A DNA stretch of 64,000 bases from Ktedonosporobacter rubrisoli (GCF_004208415.1 NZ_CP035758.1:930001-994000), one strand, 5' to 3'. Positions 24,711-34,500 are shown, counted from the first letter of the stretch. Notes: a model not told the origin generated them from the letters alone. Numbers and translations are program-made.

Positions 24711-25181
24711 CTAAGCGCTGGCGCCTTTCCTGGCAGGACGATAGTTGCCAGCCGGTGTGCGGAAAGCAATATTGAGGCGATTCCAGGTGTTGATGCTCGC
24801 AACCGCCAGCGTAAGATTGACCAGCTCTTCATCAGTGAACTGAGTATGAACGCGCTCATACACTTCGTCGGGAACATGACTATCAGCTACAAGGGTTACG
24901 GCCTCCGTCCATTCCAGAGCAGCACGCTCCCGCTCACTGTAGCAAGTAGCCTCTCGCCAACTGGCCAGTAAATAGAGCCGCTGTTCGCTCTCGCCTTCAG
25001 CGCGGGCATCTTTGGTATGCATGTCCAGACAAAAGCTACAACCGTTGAGCTGCGAGGCACGAGTCTGCACAAGGCGGAGCAGCGATAATTCTAACCCGCA
25101 GTGCTCAACATACTCTTCAAACTGAAGCATAGCCTGCCTGGCTTTTGGCGCGGCGATAGCATAACGAATACGGTTAGTCAT
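24711..25181 (-). CDS. Carboxymuconolactone decarboxylase/AhpD-family protein
   Basis: A 156-residue AhpD-like protein. The redox CxxC with its following His is at NGCSFCLDMHTKDA (C48, C51, H55), the peroxidatic arrangement of alkylhydroperoxidase-like members rather than lactone decarboxylases. It probably protects against peroxides. It is divergent from an Rrf2 regulator with a shared operator. AGGAGGATTTTCT precedes the ATG. The pairing of a CxxC peroxidase-like enzyme with a Cys-containing Rrf2 protein suggests redox control (inference). Confidence 0.9.
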   Translation of the reverse strand: MTNRIRYAIAAPKARQAMLQFEEYVEHCGLELSLLRLVQTRASQLNGCSFCLDMHTKDARAEGESEQRLYLLASWREATCYSERERAALEWTEAVTLVADSHVPDEVYERVHTQFTDEELVNLTLAVASINTWNRLNIAFRTPAGNYRPARKGASA

Positions 25182-25254
25182 AGAAAATCCTCCCTAAGAC
25201 TGATTGAATTTATCAGGAGAAGAAGATATACTATCTTGGACAACTTCTATCCAG

Positions 25255-25288
25255 ATTATAGTATCCTGGACAATATTTGTCAAGGATA
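25255..25288 (-). promoter_or_regulatory. Consensus promoter of the AhpD-like gene with Rrf2 operator
   Basis: On the minus strand, TTGACA (complement of 25278-25283) and TATAAT (complement of 25255-25260) are both perfect consensus boxes 17 bp apart. The inverted repeat TATCCTGGACAA (25262-25273) and TTGTCAAGGATA (25277-25288), 11 of 12 positions symmetrical, fills the space between them. Related half-sites occur at 25232-25243 and 25293-25304. The Rrf2 product is the likely ligand. Confidence 0.75.
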
Positions 25289-25359
25289 AAAAATGTCCAG
25301 GATAGAGCCTGGCAACGACAAGAGAGACAGGCAAACCATCAAAATGAGGAGAGATAGTT

Positions 25360-25866
25360 ATGAAACTTAGCGAAGGAGTGGAGTGGGGATTGCATTGTGT
25401 GTGCCTGCTGGCGGAGCTTCCGGCGGGGGCGACGCTACCGACGAAAGCCCTGGCCGAATATCATGGCCTTTCAGAAACCTACCTCTCCAAGCATCTGCAA
25501 GCCCTAACCAATGAACGCATCCTTGAATCGGTGCCTGGCCCCAAGGGAGGGTATCGACTGACGCGCTCGGCAGAGGAGATCACGCTGTTGGAGGTTGTTG
25601 AAGCCATAGATGGACACGAGCCGCTGTTTCGCTGCACAGAAATTCGCCAGCAAGGCCCTTTGGCGCTTCCGTGCGAACAGTATCGCTTGCCATGCGCCGT
25701 TCATGTTGCCATGGCGCAGGCTGACAAAGCCTGGCGCAACACGCTTCGTATGCAGAGCATTGCTGATGTCGTCAAGAAGTATGCAGGCAACGCTGAGCCG
25801 CAACAGCGGCAACGCCTGGAGCAATGGATAAGTAAACGCGTACGCCACTCTTCGCCAAAGCGTTGA
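25360..25866 (+). CDS. Rrf2-family regulator with three cysteines
   Basis: A 168-residue Rrf2 protein. The winged helix covers residues 1-80 (MKLSEGVEWGLHCVCLLAEL, LAEYHGLSETYLSKHLQAL, GPKGGYRLTRSAEEITLLEV). Cys92, Cys105 and Cys112 follow in FRCTEI, LPCEQ and LPCAV. Some Rrf2 proteins bind an iron-sulfur cluster through three such Cys (IscR, NsrR), though the 12- and 6-residue spacing differs from NsrR. It faces the AhpD-like gene across the operator it probably binds. AGGAGAG precedes the ATG. Confidence 0.9.
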   Translation: MKLSEGVEWGLHCVCLLAELPAGATLPTKALAEYHGLSETYLSKHLQALTNERILESVPGPKGGYRLTRSAEEITLLEVVEAIDGHEPLFRCTEIRQQGPLALPCEQYRLPCAVHVAMAQADKAWRNTLRMQSIADVVKKYAGNAEPQQRQRLEQWISKRVRHSSPKR

Positions 25867-26049
25867 GCAGTGCCACATACTAACACAAACATAAGATAGC
25901 CGCTCTGATCAGCGCGAAACAGAGCTCAGCTTGATCTCCTCGGCAGAGAGCTGTTACGCGCTCGGAGCAAGCACTCAGGTTCTTCTCTTCCCACTTTTCT
26001 TTTAAGCTCCCAATAAACTTGCCGGTCATCGCTGAACGAAACCAAAGGC

Positions 26050-27339
26050 TCAAATTTCTCGCTCTCCTTGTGGCCGAATACCCGCAAAAGCCGCAAGCGC
26101 GATAAAGACGAAGAGAAGAGCGCTAAGCAGATAGACAGTCTGAAAACCTTGAGCCAGGTTTTTTCCAGCGGCCTGCAACAGAAAGCCAGCCAGGATAGGG
26201 GATACGATTGCGCCAATGGTTGCCAGGGCTATCGATACTCCCTGAACAGTTCCCTGATGCTTTGTAGGCGTGAGGTGGACAATCAACGTTCCCGCCGTTG
26301 AGAACACAGCTCCACTCGGCTGGAGGCACAGGCAGAGAATCGAGAGCGCAACCGGAGCTACAAGGACCGCGCTATAATTCAAGGCGGCCGTGAGCACAAG
26401 CGCTGCACACATGGTAGCAACATACACGCGCAGCTTACTTGTCCGGCGAAACCAGCGATCCGCCAGCATACTCGACATGATCTGAACCAGGCATGTACAC
26501 AAAACAACCAGGCTACCGGCTGCCCCTGCCCAGACAAGCTGAAGATGGCGTACATTGATCATATAGGCGGCAAGCCAATTGACAGAAAGCCCTTGCATCC
26601 AGTACGCCGCAAAGGTAGCTAGCGTAATCAGCAGAATATTGCGAGAGAATAGCAGCGGCAGCAGACCGGTCCAGGCATTCTTCTGCCGGGACTCTATCAG
26701 CGCTTCCTTGCCTATAGCATCTTCGCTTCCGGGCCCTTCGCGTCCTACCAGCAACCAACCGATTAGCCAGAGCAGGCTACATATACCAAGGAGCAGAAAG
26801 ACGATACGCCAGCCATGCGAGGCGGCAAGTACAATCAGGAGGGGTGTGAGAATGGCAGGACCTATCAGATTTCCACAGGAAACGAGGGCAAGGCCCAGAC
26901 CACGCCGTTCGCGCGGTAGCCACTTTGCGGCTGCCGTCATCGCCTGGCCAGTATAGGGACCTTCACCAATTCCCAGAGCCACACGGCTCAAAAGCAGGAG
27001 AGGAAAAGAAGCCACAAAGCCAGTAGCGATCTGTACAAGTGTCCAGATCATAGCCACGAGCGAGAGCACGCGCGTCGTTCCTATACGATCCGACCACGCC
27101 CCAAACAGAATCGAGGAAATAGAGAACAGCCAGAAGAAACTTCCGCTGAGAATACCCCATTGAACCGAGCTCAGGTGAAATTCTTTGATAATAGGGACAG
27201 AAAGGTAGCCAGTAATCGATTTATCAGCAAAGCCAATCGCGCCAAGCATAAAGAGGAAAGCAATTACTCCCCTTCCTCGTGGCGATGCATCCAGGCGCTT
27301 TGTCGCTAGTGGGCCAGGGGCTTGAATAGTTTGCTTCAT
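26050..27339 (-). CDS. MFS transporter
   Basis: A 429-residue inner-membrane carrier with about 12 hydrophobic segments in two sets of six. The loop 2-3 motif is seen as FGAWSDRIGTTRVLSL, and TM5 has the Gly/Pro-rich stretch SCGNLIGPAILTPLL. It resembles the anion:cation symporter or sugar-acid (ACS) branch, but the substrate is not predictable. GGAAGGA lies about 11 bases before the ATG at 27339. It appears monocistronic. Confidence 0.88.
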   Translation of the reverse strand: MKQTIQAPGPLATKRLDASPRGRGVIAFLFMLGAIGFADKSITGYLSVPIIKEFHLSSVQWGILSGSFFWLFSISSILFGAWSDRIGTTRVLSLVAMIWTLVQIATGFVASFPLLLLSRVALGIGEGPYTGQAMTAAAKWLPRERRGLGLALVSCGNLIGPAILTPLLIVLAASHGWRIVFLLLGICSLLWLIGWLLVGREGPGSEDAIGKEALIESRQKNAWTGLLPLLFSRNILLITLATFAAYWMQGLSVNWLAAYMINVRHLQLVWAGAAGSLVVLCTCLVQIMSSMLADRWFRRTSKLRVYVATMCAALVLTAALNYSAVLVAPVALSILCLCLQPSGAVFSTAGTLIVHLTPTKHQGTVQGVSIALATIGAIVSPILAGFLLQAAGKNLAQGFQTVYLLSALLFVFIALAAFAGIRPQGEREI

Positions 27340-27723
27340 ACAAAAAGATCCTTCCAGATAAGCCTATTGTTTGTCAGAAGCGGGTTGCGCAAGGGCGATG
27401 TCTCCCCTGCTCTGGCGCTGGAGCGTCAAAGGCCTGCAAAGGTAACAGCCGCTTGCTATTGGCTTAACTATAGGATCTCCTCATCTGACAGAACAGCAGC
27501 GCGCTTGCCAGAAAACAACGGAATCGGGCCAGATCGAACTACATCAGCTTCTCGCGATGGGACCAGGAGCGGGCTTTCAGCACCTTGTGAAAAATCAGGA
27601 CAAGAAAGCGATTTTATGGTACACTTATGGGTGGTAGGCAAAAGTAAGTACAGCAAGAGAAATATAGATTATTAGCAAACCAAGCAGGGCAAATCAATAG
27701 ATAAGGCAGTATTGGAGCAACTC
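27340..27723. other. Intergenic region, no gene seen
   Basis: A 384-bp spacer between the divergent MFS gene and a small membrane protein gene. A plus-strand frame across most of it has no ribosome site and no family-like sequence. Promoters for both genes should be here. Confidence 0.5.
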
Positions 27724-28206
27724 ATGGACGAGCATATGAACCAATCTCAAGCCAACGATTATATAGACATCTCTTCACCTTATGAAGAAGCCAACCTTCC
27801 TTACCTTCCGCAGCAGAAGCAGGCTATTCAACGCCATCGTTCCCCAGCCGATGGAGCGACAATAAATTCATCCTCGGCTCTTCCAGAAATTGAACCGTGG
27901 GCGACGAAAAATTCATATACTCCCCAAGGAGTTAAAGTGCTGTTTGGCGTTGGCCTGGGAATCCTGTTGGGAATGGCGTTTGGCCTGGTCAGTCAACAAA
28001 GTATCCTTCTCTGTGCTGTCGTTGGAGCTCTAGGGATAGGCGGACTGGTTATCCTTATTCCACTATCCTTATATGAACAGCATGATCCCCTGGTAGCTAA
28101 CCTATTTAGTCATTTGCTTGACGGTTGCCTGTTCTATGCGCTCCTCCTAATCGTCAGCCTTAGCACTATAGGTACGCTCTTGCTCTGGCCGGCCCTGGTC
28201 CTCTAG
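27724..28206 (+). CDS. Small membrane protein of unknown function
   Basis: About 160 residues. The first 75 are polar, Gln/Ser/Pro-rich and probably cytoplasmic and disordered. Three hydrophobic segments follow (VLFGVGLGILLGMAFGLV, ILLCAVVGALGIGGLVILI, CLFYALLLIVSLSTIGTLLL). No family is recognised. ATG 27724 has GGAG 6 bases upstream; TTG 27712 is a possible alternative. A GC-rich 7-bp inverted repeat, GCCCTGG (28192-28198) and CCAGGGC (28208-28214), spans the stop codon and may aid termination. Confidence 0.65.
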   Translation: MDEHMNQSQANDYIDISSPYEEANLPYLPQQKQAIQRHRSPADGATINSSSALPEIEPWATKNSYTPQGVKVLFGVGLGILLGMAFGLVSQQSILLCAVVGALGIGGLVILIPLSLYEQHDPLVANLFSHLLDGCLFYALLLIVSLSTIGTLLLWPALVL

Positions 28207-28319
28207 GCCAGGGCAACTCTACGCGCAGCTCACTTCTAATATCGTATAATTAGCACAGGCATAGAGCTGTCCAGGTACGTAAGTGGCAATCAGGAAAATC
28301 CTTTTATAAGGAAGTATTT

Positions 28320-28886
28320 GTGAAAAAAGTGCTTTTATTGCTCGCCAACGGCTTCGAAGCCTATGAAGGTGCAGTTTTTACTGATGTCATGGGTTTCGCG
28401 CGCAATGGCGGCCTCGAAGTAGACTTAACATCTACAGCATTGCACAAAAGCCTGACTTGCGCCTTTGGCTTCTCAGTTATTCCACATAGCTTGCTAGCAG
28501 AAATTTCCCCATCCGATTATGACGCCTTAGCCGTTCCGGGTGGAACTAGCCAATCCGGCTTCTATAAGGATGCCAGTCGCGAAGAATTTCTAGCGACCAT
28601 CAGAGAATTTAATCGCGCGAACAAACCGCTTGCCGCCATTTGCACTGGTGGCATCCCTATTGCTCAATCCGGCGTATTGCAAGGGCGCCACGGCACCACA
28701 TTTCCAGGGAAGAGGCAGCAGGAAATGGCAGCCCATGGCGTCAACGTTTTATCGCAGGATATCGTAGTTGATAAGAATATCATCACCTCATCCTCGCCAA
28801 AAACGGGGATCGAAGTAGCCTTCACCTTATTAGCAATGCTGTTTCCGCAGAGGGATCTGGCCGGGATTAGAAGCTTCTTTCAATGA
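28320..28886 (+). CDS. DJ-1/PfpI-family protein
   Basis: A 188-residue class I glutamine-amidotransferase-like protein of the DJ-1/PfpI family. The nucleophile elbow is AAICTGGIPIA with Cys108, and the conserved acidic residue lies in NGFEAYEG near residue 13. It aligns with the DJ-1 subgroup (protein repair or deglycase-like chaperones, activity debated) rather than the transcription-factor fusions. Start is GTG 28320 with AAGGAAG about 8 bases upstream. A perfect hairpin follows the stop. Confidence 0.9.
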   Translation: MKKVLLLLANGFEAYEGAVFTDVMGFARNGGLEVDLTSTALHKSLTCAFGFSVIPHSLLAEISPSDYDALAVPGGTSQSGFYKDASREEFLATIREFNRANKPLAAICTGGIPIAQSGVLQGRHGTTFPGKRQQEMAAHGVNVLSQDIVVDKNIITSSSPKTGIEVAFTLLAMLFPQRDLAGIRSFFQ

Positions 28887-28887
28887 T

Positions 28888-28915
28888 ACGGAAGCGCCTG
28901 GTAAGCAGCTTCCGT
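28888..28915 (+). terminator. Terminator hairpin after the DJ-1 gene
   Basis: ACGGAAGC (28888-28895) pairs with GCTTCCGT (28908-28915), starting one base after the stop codon. No strong U-tract follows. Confidence 0.55.
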
Positions 28916-29066
28916 AACTGATTGAGGCTGTTTAAACCCGGCGCGCTTGCGTACAACGAGCAAGCAACTCCACGCGGCGGATCAAAGCAACCCTGCAGTA
29001 CAGAGTCAGGCGAAGCGCGGCTTAACAATAAAGTCCGAACATTAGACGAAGCAAGGAGCTCTCTCT

Positions 29067-29705
29067 ATGTTAATAAAATGGATTGTTTGCCAGGTTCCCG
29101 CCAATGCGCGTAGAGCTTTCTCCATAGCACAGAGCCAGTGGAGCGCTCTTAAGGGCATGCCAGGTTTTCTCGGGCAGATCGGCGGCTGGACTAGCGCCTC
29201 TCCCCAACAGGCAGGAATACTCGCCTGCTGGCAAGATGAGGCTTCTTATCTTCATTTCATGCAAAGCATGCATAATGCATTATTTGAGCAAAGTCGGCAG
29301 AAGGGAACATATACATCCCTATCAATAACACTCTTTGAAGAGCTCATGTCCATTGCTGGCTCGCAATCCGATCTCCAGGCTGCGCTTGCCACGGGTACAG
29401 TACTCAGGGTGACGGATTCACAACTTTTTCCACAACGTGATCAGCTATTTATTCATAACCAGAAGACCATCTGGAATCCCGGCATGATGCAGGCTTCTGG
29501 TATGTATGGAGGAGTATTCGCCCAGGCTCAGGATCATTCCTCTCGCTACCTTGTAGCAACCCTATGGAGCGATCTGCAGGCCCATCAAGCATATAGAGAA
29601 GCGCTATTTCCGCATCTGCGCGAAAAGGCCAATCTTCCCCAAACTCTGCAATCCATCCACGGTTGGGTGCTTCAATTAGAGAAGACATGGCAGGTCCTTG
29701 TCTAA
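29067..29705 (+). CDS. YdbC-like (DUF4937) dimeric alpha-beta-barrel protein
   Basis: A 212-residue protein with two related halves. The first begins MLIKWIVCQVPANARRAFSI and contains GFLGQIGGW and ACWQDEASYLHFMQ, a pattern typical of DUF4937/YdbC ferredoxin-like modules. The second half (GGVFAQAQDHSSRYLVATLW) looks like a second such module. The function is unknown; related folds include monooxygenases and dimerisation modules. AAGGAG is 7-8 bases before the ATG. Confidence 0.72.
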   Translation: MLIKWIVCQVPANARRAFSIAQSQWSALKGMPGFLGQIGGWTSASPQQAGILACWQDEASYLHFMQSMHNALFEQSRQKGTYTSLSITLFEELMSIAGSQSDLQAALATGTVLRVTDSQLFPQRDQLFIHNQKTIWNPGMMQASGMYGGVFAQAQDHSSRYLVATLWSDLQAHQAYREALFPHLREKANLPQTLQSIHGWVLQLEKTWQVLV

Positions 29706-29761
29706 AGCCTCAGAACCCCCTCCAAAATTTTTTTGCGGGTTAATATAGTTTGCTACGACTA

Positions 29762-30250
29762 TTATGGCTGAAAAAAGCGCTTCTGAGACTGGGCAATGAT
29801 TTCTCTATCCCCATTCACCCACTGCGCAATAAAGACCAGGCGGCAAATCTTCCAGCCTTGCTCACTGCGCCTTAAGGTAACAGTATATTTACCACCTAAA
29901 GTCCAGGTAAATTCGCCACTCTCGATCAAAAAATGGTGGGCCTGTAAATATGCCGTACAGATTGCCTCGTCTCCTTTAAGCGCTATTTCGCGATTCGTTA
30001 GAGCGTGATGAACTCCCACATTAGAGGGAATTCGTTTGCCCCAATCAGCCAGGACCTGATCTATAGGAAGATGCAAAGGCACACCTCCATGCAGCGATGT
30101 ATAATCGAGATCAATCTCTTCGGCCAAACACGAACGTAGCGTAGACCAATCGCGTCCATCTACAGCAGTTGTAAAGCGCGTCACAACATCCTCAATGCTC
30201 GCACGATCCAATAAGAAACGCAAGTTGTCCTCAGAAATTTCTTGATGCAT
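29762..30250 (-). CDS. SnoaL-like / NTF2-fold protein
   Basis: About 162 residues with the cone-shaped NTF2-like fold: an opening helix pair (IEDVVTRFTTAVDGRDW), EIDLDYTSLHGG, HHALTNREIALKGDEAICT and a final sheet (LGGKYTVTLRRSEQGWKICRL). Members include polyketide cyclases, dehydratases and ligand binders, so the activity is open. ATG 30250 has GGAGGAA just upstream and is preferred over 30268. Confidence 0.82.
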   Translation of the reverse strand: MHQEISEDNLRFLLDRASIEDVVTRFTTAVDGRDWSTLRSCLAEEIDLDYTSLHGGVPLHLPIDQVLADWGKRIPSNVGVHHALTNREIALKGDEAICTAYLQAHHFLIESGEFTWTLGGKYTVTLRRSEQGWKICRLVFIAQWVNGDREIIAQSQKRFFQP

Positions 30251-30683
30251 AGTTTTTCCTCCAAACAAACAGCTATTATCCTTTATTCTACCATTTTCTT
30301 TTGGTTACGACTATTACGCATCAATCACGCTAGATAAAACCTATAGCACCTGGGCTTGAATAGGAAATTGCCTCAGTTTGAGCATTGAGAGATCTCTCCT
30401 GATCCTATAGAGCAGCTAGCTGAGAGCGATAGGTGCGGCTTCTCATGCTTAATGACACAGTTTTGTAACATTTATGCGATACTTCCGCTATGTTTACCCG
30501 TCATACTAATTTTTGTATCCTCAAGCAAAGAGAGGAGCAACGGCTCCAGAGCCTTGCTTCTCTCTGCAAAAAAATAGCTAAGATTGCTTATCCTTGCAAT
30601 CTTTCCAGAGCCAAAAGCGATAAACAAATTTTCATTATGCACTTATCGCTACCTCATCATTTTCGCCAGAGAAAGGTCTCAAA
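30251..30683. other. Intergenic region with two short palindromes
   Basis: A 433-bp divergent spacer. GAGAGATCTCTC (30387-30398) and CAGCTAGCTG (30413-30422) are perfect palindromes 14 bp apart and could be operators for the ABC exporter or the SnoaL-like gene. No coding frame is convincing. Confidence 0.45.
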
Positions 30684-31466
30684 ATGCATAAGTCCCAGGG
30701 AACGCAGCGTCAGACGAACAGCAGGGATGGCGCAGCGCTCATTCAAGTGGAACATATCTCGCGCATGATCGATTCACGCATCCAACAAACGCTTATTCTC
30801 GATGATATAGCCTTTACGATTCCAGCCCGGACCCTTTTTGCGATTACCGGTCCTTCGGGCTGCGGCAAATCAACTCTACTAAATATCCTGACGGGCATAG
30901 ATAGGCCCAACGACGGACGTGTTATCTTTGCTGGCGAGCCGTTGCTTGCCAAAAGCGAGAACGCTCTCGCCCGCTGGAGAGGCACCCACATCGGCATCGT
31001 CTTCCAATTTTTCCAGCTTCTGCCCACCTTGACCGTGCTGGAGAATGTCTTGCTAGCCCTGGAGCTTGGAGGCGGCGGAGGTTTACCGCGCCAGCACTGG
31101 CTAGAACATGCCTATTTGTGCCTGGAGACCGTGGGTATGCAGGCATACCCAAATCGCTTGCCAGGTCAGTTATCCGGTGGGCAACAGCAGCGCGTAGCCA
31201 TCGCGCGGGCCCTTGCCAATAATCCTCCTGTGCTGGTAGCCGACGAGCCAACAGGCAATCTTGATTCTAGTTCAGCCCAGCAGATCTTTAAGATTCTGGC
31301 CAGCTTAACAGAACTTGGCAAAACTGTAATCTACGTCACGCACGATCCTCTACTGGCCAGGCAGGCGACTGCTGGAATAGAGCTTATCGATGGACATATT
31401 GTCAATCAGCGCAACGCGAATGCAGCCATCACCTCTGATCGCCTCAGGACGGAGAAACTGCAATGA
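30684..31466 (+). CDS. ABC transporter ATP-binding protein (MacB/LolD type)
   Basis: A 260-residue ATPase. Walker A is GPSGCGKST (residues 56-64), the signature [15 protein letters not shown], Walker [14 protein letters not shown], and the switch His lies in VIYVTHD. The sequence order and the GNLDS motif are typical of ATPases that pair with FtsX-like permeases in MacB/LolCDE-type systems driving mechanotransmission rather than ordinary transport. GAAAGG precedes the ATG. Its stop overlaps the permease start by four bases, so the two form one translationally coupled unit. Confidence 0.93.
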   Translation: MHKSQGTQRQTNSRDGAALIQVEHISRMIDSRIQQTLILDDIAFTIPARTLFAITGPSGCGKSTLLNILTGIDRPNDGRVIFAGEPLLAKSENALARWRGTHIGIVFQFFQLLPTLTVLENVLLALELGGGGGLPRQHWLEHAYLCLETVGMQAYPNRLPGQLSGGQQQRVAIARALANNPPVLVADEPTGNLDSSSAQQIFKILASLTELGKTVIYVTHDPLLARQATAGIELIDGHIVNQRNANAAITSDRLRTEKLQ

Positions 31467-33805
31467 TCAAGAGTGCTATTGCTCGTAAAGCGCTTACCGA
31501 TGTGACGCGCCGGCCAGGACGCACCTTGCTAGCTGTGCTGGGCATCATGATAGGCGTACTGGGACTGACAGCTATCAACGTGGCCGGCGAGATCACCAAT
31601 AACTTATTTGCCAGTGGCAACGATCTGAGTCGAGCAGCCAACCTCAGCTTCTCGGTCCAGAGTATCCAGCCATCGCGCGCATCCAGCCTGGCAACAGTCC
31701 CCAACGTCCAAATCGTGCAGATAGGGACTCGTTACCAAACTCGCTGGCATGTGGCTACCAAATCTGGTCACATTGGTCTGACGATTCTGGGTTATCAGGA
31801 CTTGCAGCACATCCAGCTCTCTCCCTTCCAACTGATTAACGGGCGACTTCCAGGTCCCGGCGAGATAATCATGGAAGAAAGCAACAGCCAGATCCAGGCT
31901 GTAGCGGTCGGCGATCAAGTGACCATTGATACCGCCCAGGGTCCGCAAAAGTTGCGCGTCGCTGGCATCAGCCGCACGCCTGGACTGGCTATTCCAATTC
32001 AGAGCAACGTCACGCAGGCATATATGACCAGCGCCGCCCTGAGCCGGTTGACCGCCAGCTCTGGTGCTAACGATATCGAGATCAAACTATACGACAAACA
32101 GAAGGTCAATGAGACAGCGCACGCCATTGCGACCATTTTACAGAAGCAAGGCGTTACTATCTTCGATGTCGCTCTTGTCCAGGCAATTCCCGCCCAGAGT
32201 GTTAGCAACACCATCCTGAGCGTCATGCGCCTGATTGCCCTGGTCGCCCTTATTCTAAGCGGTTTTCTGATCATTATCACCGTCACCACAATGCTAGCGG
32301 AACAAACCAGGATCATTGGGATTATGAAGGCCATGGGCGGCACGCGGCTTGCCATCATGGGTAGCTATCTGCTCACCATCGCCATCTATGGAGCGCTTGG
32401 TACGCTATTGGGTACCGGCCTGGGAATAGCCGGTGGCTATGGACTAGCTTCGTTCATGCTGAGCTTATTCACCAAAAATGCCGGCGCTTTGCACTTTTCA
32501 CCGGGTATTCTGCTACCCAGTATTGCAGCGGGCCTTGGCGTTCCCCTCCTCGCTGCCCTGTTTCCCCTCTGGCATGGGACAAGGATTACAGTGCGCGAGG
32601 CCATAGGAGCCTATGGCGTCACCAGCCAGAATGCTAGCACGCGCAAGCAGCCTGGAAACCATTTAACCTGGGTGCCCCAGACGGTTTGGTTGGGCGTACG
32701 CGGCATTTTTCGCAAGCGTGGGCGCGCCATCCTCACCCTGCTCGCCCTGACATTAGCAGGCACAGTTTTCCTTTCAGTACAGACCGCAATCGATTCGTTT
32801 AACCGATATAGCAGCGAGTTCTTTGGCATCTACAAGGATGATGTTCGCGTCACACTTGCCACGCCGCAACCTTACGATCAGGTCTATCGCACAGCGCGTG
32901 CTATCCCGAACGTAGCCCACATCGAACGCATGGAGTCCAGCCTGACCAATACTAAATGGGGCCGGCTGGAGCTCTTTGGAGTTGATGCCGACACAAAGGT
33001 GTATAGCAAGCATCTGATCGCGGGCCGCTGGTTTGCCACTAATGAAACACAGGTCATCGTGATCAGCCAGGTAATGGCCAACAAGAGCGGTCTGAAAGTA
33101 GGCGATATGCTGAGCTTTTCAAATGCACTTAAAACCGTGCGCTGGCGTATTATCGGCGAAGTCTACGATCCCAACAACCCAACAGATGCCGGGATGGGGC
33201 TGACTCCACTTGCCAATTATGCAAGCTTTGCCGGATTGTCAAATAACCTCGTCAAGGGCATTGCTATCCAGGGGACAAACCGCTCGCCACAGGCCGTGGC
33301 GCAGATGGCCGAGCGCTTTGATACCGCCTTGAGCCGCATGGGCATGATTCCGAATACTGAGACGGAGCAAGAGAGAGACGAAGTTAGACGAAACACCTTT
33401 ACCATCGTTTTCGCCCTCTTCTATACTGCTGAAGCGATTGTAGCCCTTGTAGGTATCCTTGGTATCTTCAACACGCTCACCACCTCAGTGCTTGAACGGC
33501 GACGAGAGATAGGCGTGCTGCGCTCGCTAGGTGCGACAAACTGGCGCGTTGCTACAGTTTTCTGGCTCGAAGGAATCGCCCTGGCCCTGATTGCCTGGCT
33601 GGTAGGCAGCATACTAGGGGTTCCTGGTGCATACGGCTTTGTGAGCCTCCTGGGTGCTGTATTCATCAAGATACCTTTCTCCTTCCAGCCACTTATGCTG
33701 CTAAATATGTTTGCCTTTACCATCGCTATGGTCATGCTGGCAAGTTCTTTACCGGTTCTGGGAGCCGTACGTATTCGCATTGCTGATGCGTTGCGCTACG
33801 AATAG
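31463..33805 (+). CDS. ABC transporter permease with two FtsX domains
   Basis: A 780-residue inner-membrane protein with eight predicted membrane helices: one near residue 20-42, three at about 256-370, one at about 424-446 and three at about 649-772. Two MacB-type extracytoplasmic domains sit after the first and fifth helices. This duplicated FtsX layout is common in Gram-positive-type and Chloroflexota exporters. It starts in a 4-base overlap with the ATPase. No accessory membrane-fusion gene is adjacent. The substrate is unknown; peptide or lipoprotein export is plausible. Confidence 0.92.
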   Translation: MIKSAIARKALTDVTRRPGRTLLAVLGIMIGVLGLTAINVAGEITNNLFASGNDLSRAANLSFSVQSIQPSRASSLATVPNVQIVQIGTRYQTRWHVATKSGHIGLTILGYQDLQHIQLSPFQLINGRLPGPGEIIMEESNSQIQAVAVGDQVTIDTAQGPQKLRVAGISRTPGLAIPIQSNVTQAYMTSAALSRLTASSGANDIEIKLYDKQKVNETAHAIATILQKQGVTIFDVALVQAIPAQSVSNTILSVMRLIALVALILSGFLIIITVTTMLAEQTRIIGIMKAMGGTRLAIMGSYLLTIAIYGALGTLLGTGLGIAGGYGLASFMLSLFTKNAGALHFSPGILLPSIAAGLGVPLLAALFPLWHGTRITVREAIGAYGVTSQNASTRKQPGNHLTWVPQTVWLGVRGIFRKRGRAILTLLALTLAGTVFLSVQTAIDSFNRYSSEFFGIYKDDVRVTLATPQPYDQVYRTARAIPNVAHIERMESSLTNTKWGRLELFGVDADTKVYSKHLIAGRWFATNETQVIVISQVMANKSGLKVGDMLSFSNALKTVRWRIIGEVYDPNNPTDAGMGLTPLANYASFAGLSNNLVKGIAIQGTNRSPQAVAQMAERFDTALSRMGMIPNTETEQERDEVRRNTFTIVFALFYTAEAIVALVGILGIFNTLTTSVLERRREIGVLRSLGATNWRVATVFWLEGIALALIAWLVGSILGVPGAYGFVSLLGAVFIKIPFSFQPLMLLNMFAFTIAMVMLASSLPVLGAVRIRIADALRYE

Positions 33806-34245
33806 CTTCGGCGCTACCTATGCATTCGGAACACCAACTACTGCACTACAAATAGCTTCAGCCTCAACCTGTGCTATTCGTGTTGCCTAAACGTCTCACT
33901 GCCAGCAGCAGGCCTGGTTCTATCCGATGCATTCGCAGTGCTACCTTATGCTTTGCGTCGCTATGCACTACTCTGCACCAGCAATGCTCTCTTACGTATC
34001 CATAGCGCTGGCGCTAACTTGCCAACAGAGCTGCTCAGGCACAGAGCGCAGCGAAGAGGGTATGATCTTCTTAGCTACTTTACGGCAAGCTTCTTGCCAG
34101 AGCTTCCAGCCAGGAGCCCAACGCCAGCAGGCACCGGGTTCCTGACCTTGACCCACTTACCGAGCTTATCAACTCTGGCTCATCAGAAGGTTCAGCCAGT
34201 TTCAGTTCGTTAAAGCTGTTGCAAGAAACAGCAAGTTCCAGCTCG
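33806..34245. other. Intergenic region with weak degenerate repeats
   Basis: A 440-bp stretch after the ABC permease. Loosely repeated strings such as TACGAATAGCTTC and TACAAATAGCTTC (33800-33860) and a rough tandem pair around 34195-34250 (AGTTTCAGTTCGTTAAA and AGTTCCAGCTCGCTAAA) are visible. No gene is convincing and no clear terminator was found. Confidence 0.4.
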
Positions 34246-34500
34246 CTAAAACAGACGTCTTTGAGCAGGGCACCAACCAATAATGCAATCCATAACATCC
34301 ATCAGCACATCCTCTTTCTGCTCTTCAGCTTGAGCTCGCAGCACTTTACGATACTGCTCAAACTCGTCTAATGCCTCCTGCTGCTTCATTCCTGCGGCTT
34401 TCCAGGCCAACACAATTTGTACAAGAGCTGTTTCAGCCTCGCTGCCTTCAAGGGCTTCGCGGAGCAGATTTTGTCTTTCCTGACGCATACTCTGCCTCAT
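34246..34500 (-). CDS. Small helical protein of unknown function
   Basis: An 84-residue polar protein (RQERQNLLREALEGSEAETA, QQEALDEFEQYRKVLRAQAE) ending MDCIIGWCPAQRRLF. It looks like a real helical protein with a Cys pair near its C-terminus, but no family is recognised. GAAGG lies directly before the ATG at 34500, and a second in-frame ATG at 34488 is possible. It stands alone, although its character recalls the small genes at 17 and 61 kb. Confidence 0.5.
   Translation of the reverse strand: MRQSMRQERQNLLREALEGSEAETALVQIVLAWKAAGMKQQEALDEFEQYRKVLRAQAEEQKEDVLMDVMDCIIGWCPAQRRLF

Noticed and set aside
27322..27675. 117-residue plus-strand frame in the spacer after the MFS gene start
   Set aside because: Begins inside the MFS gene on the other strand, has no ribosome site and no recognisable sequence.
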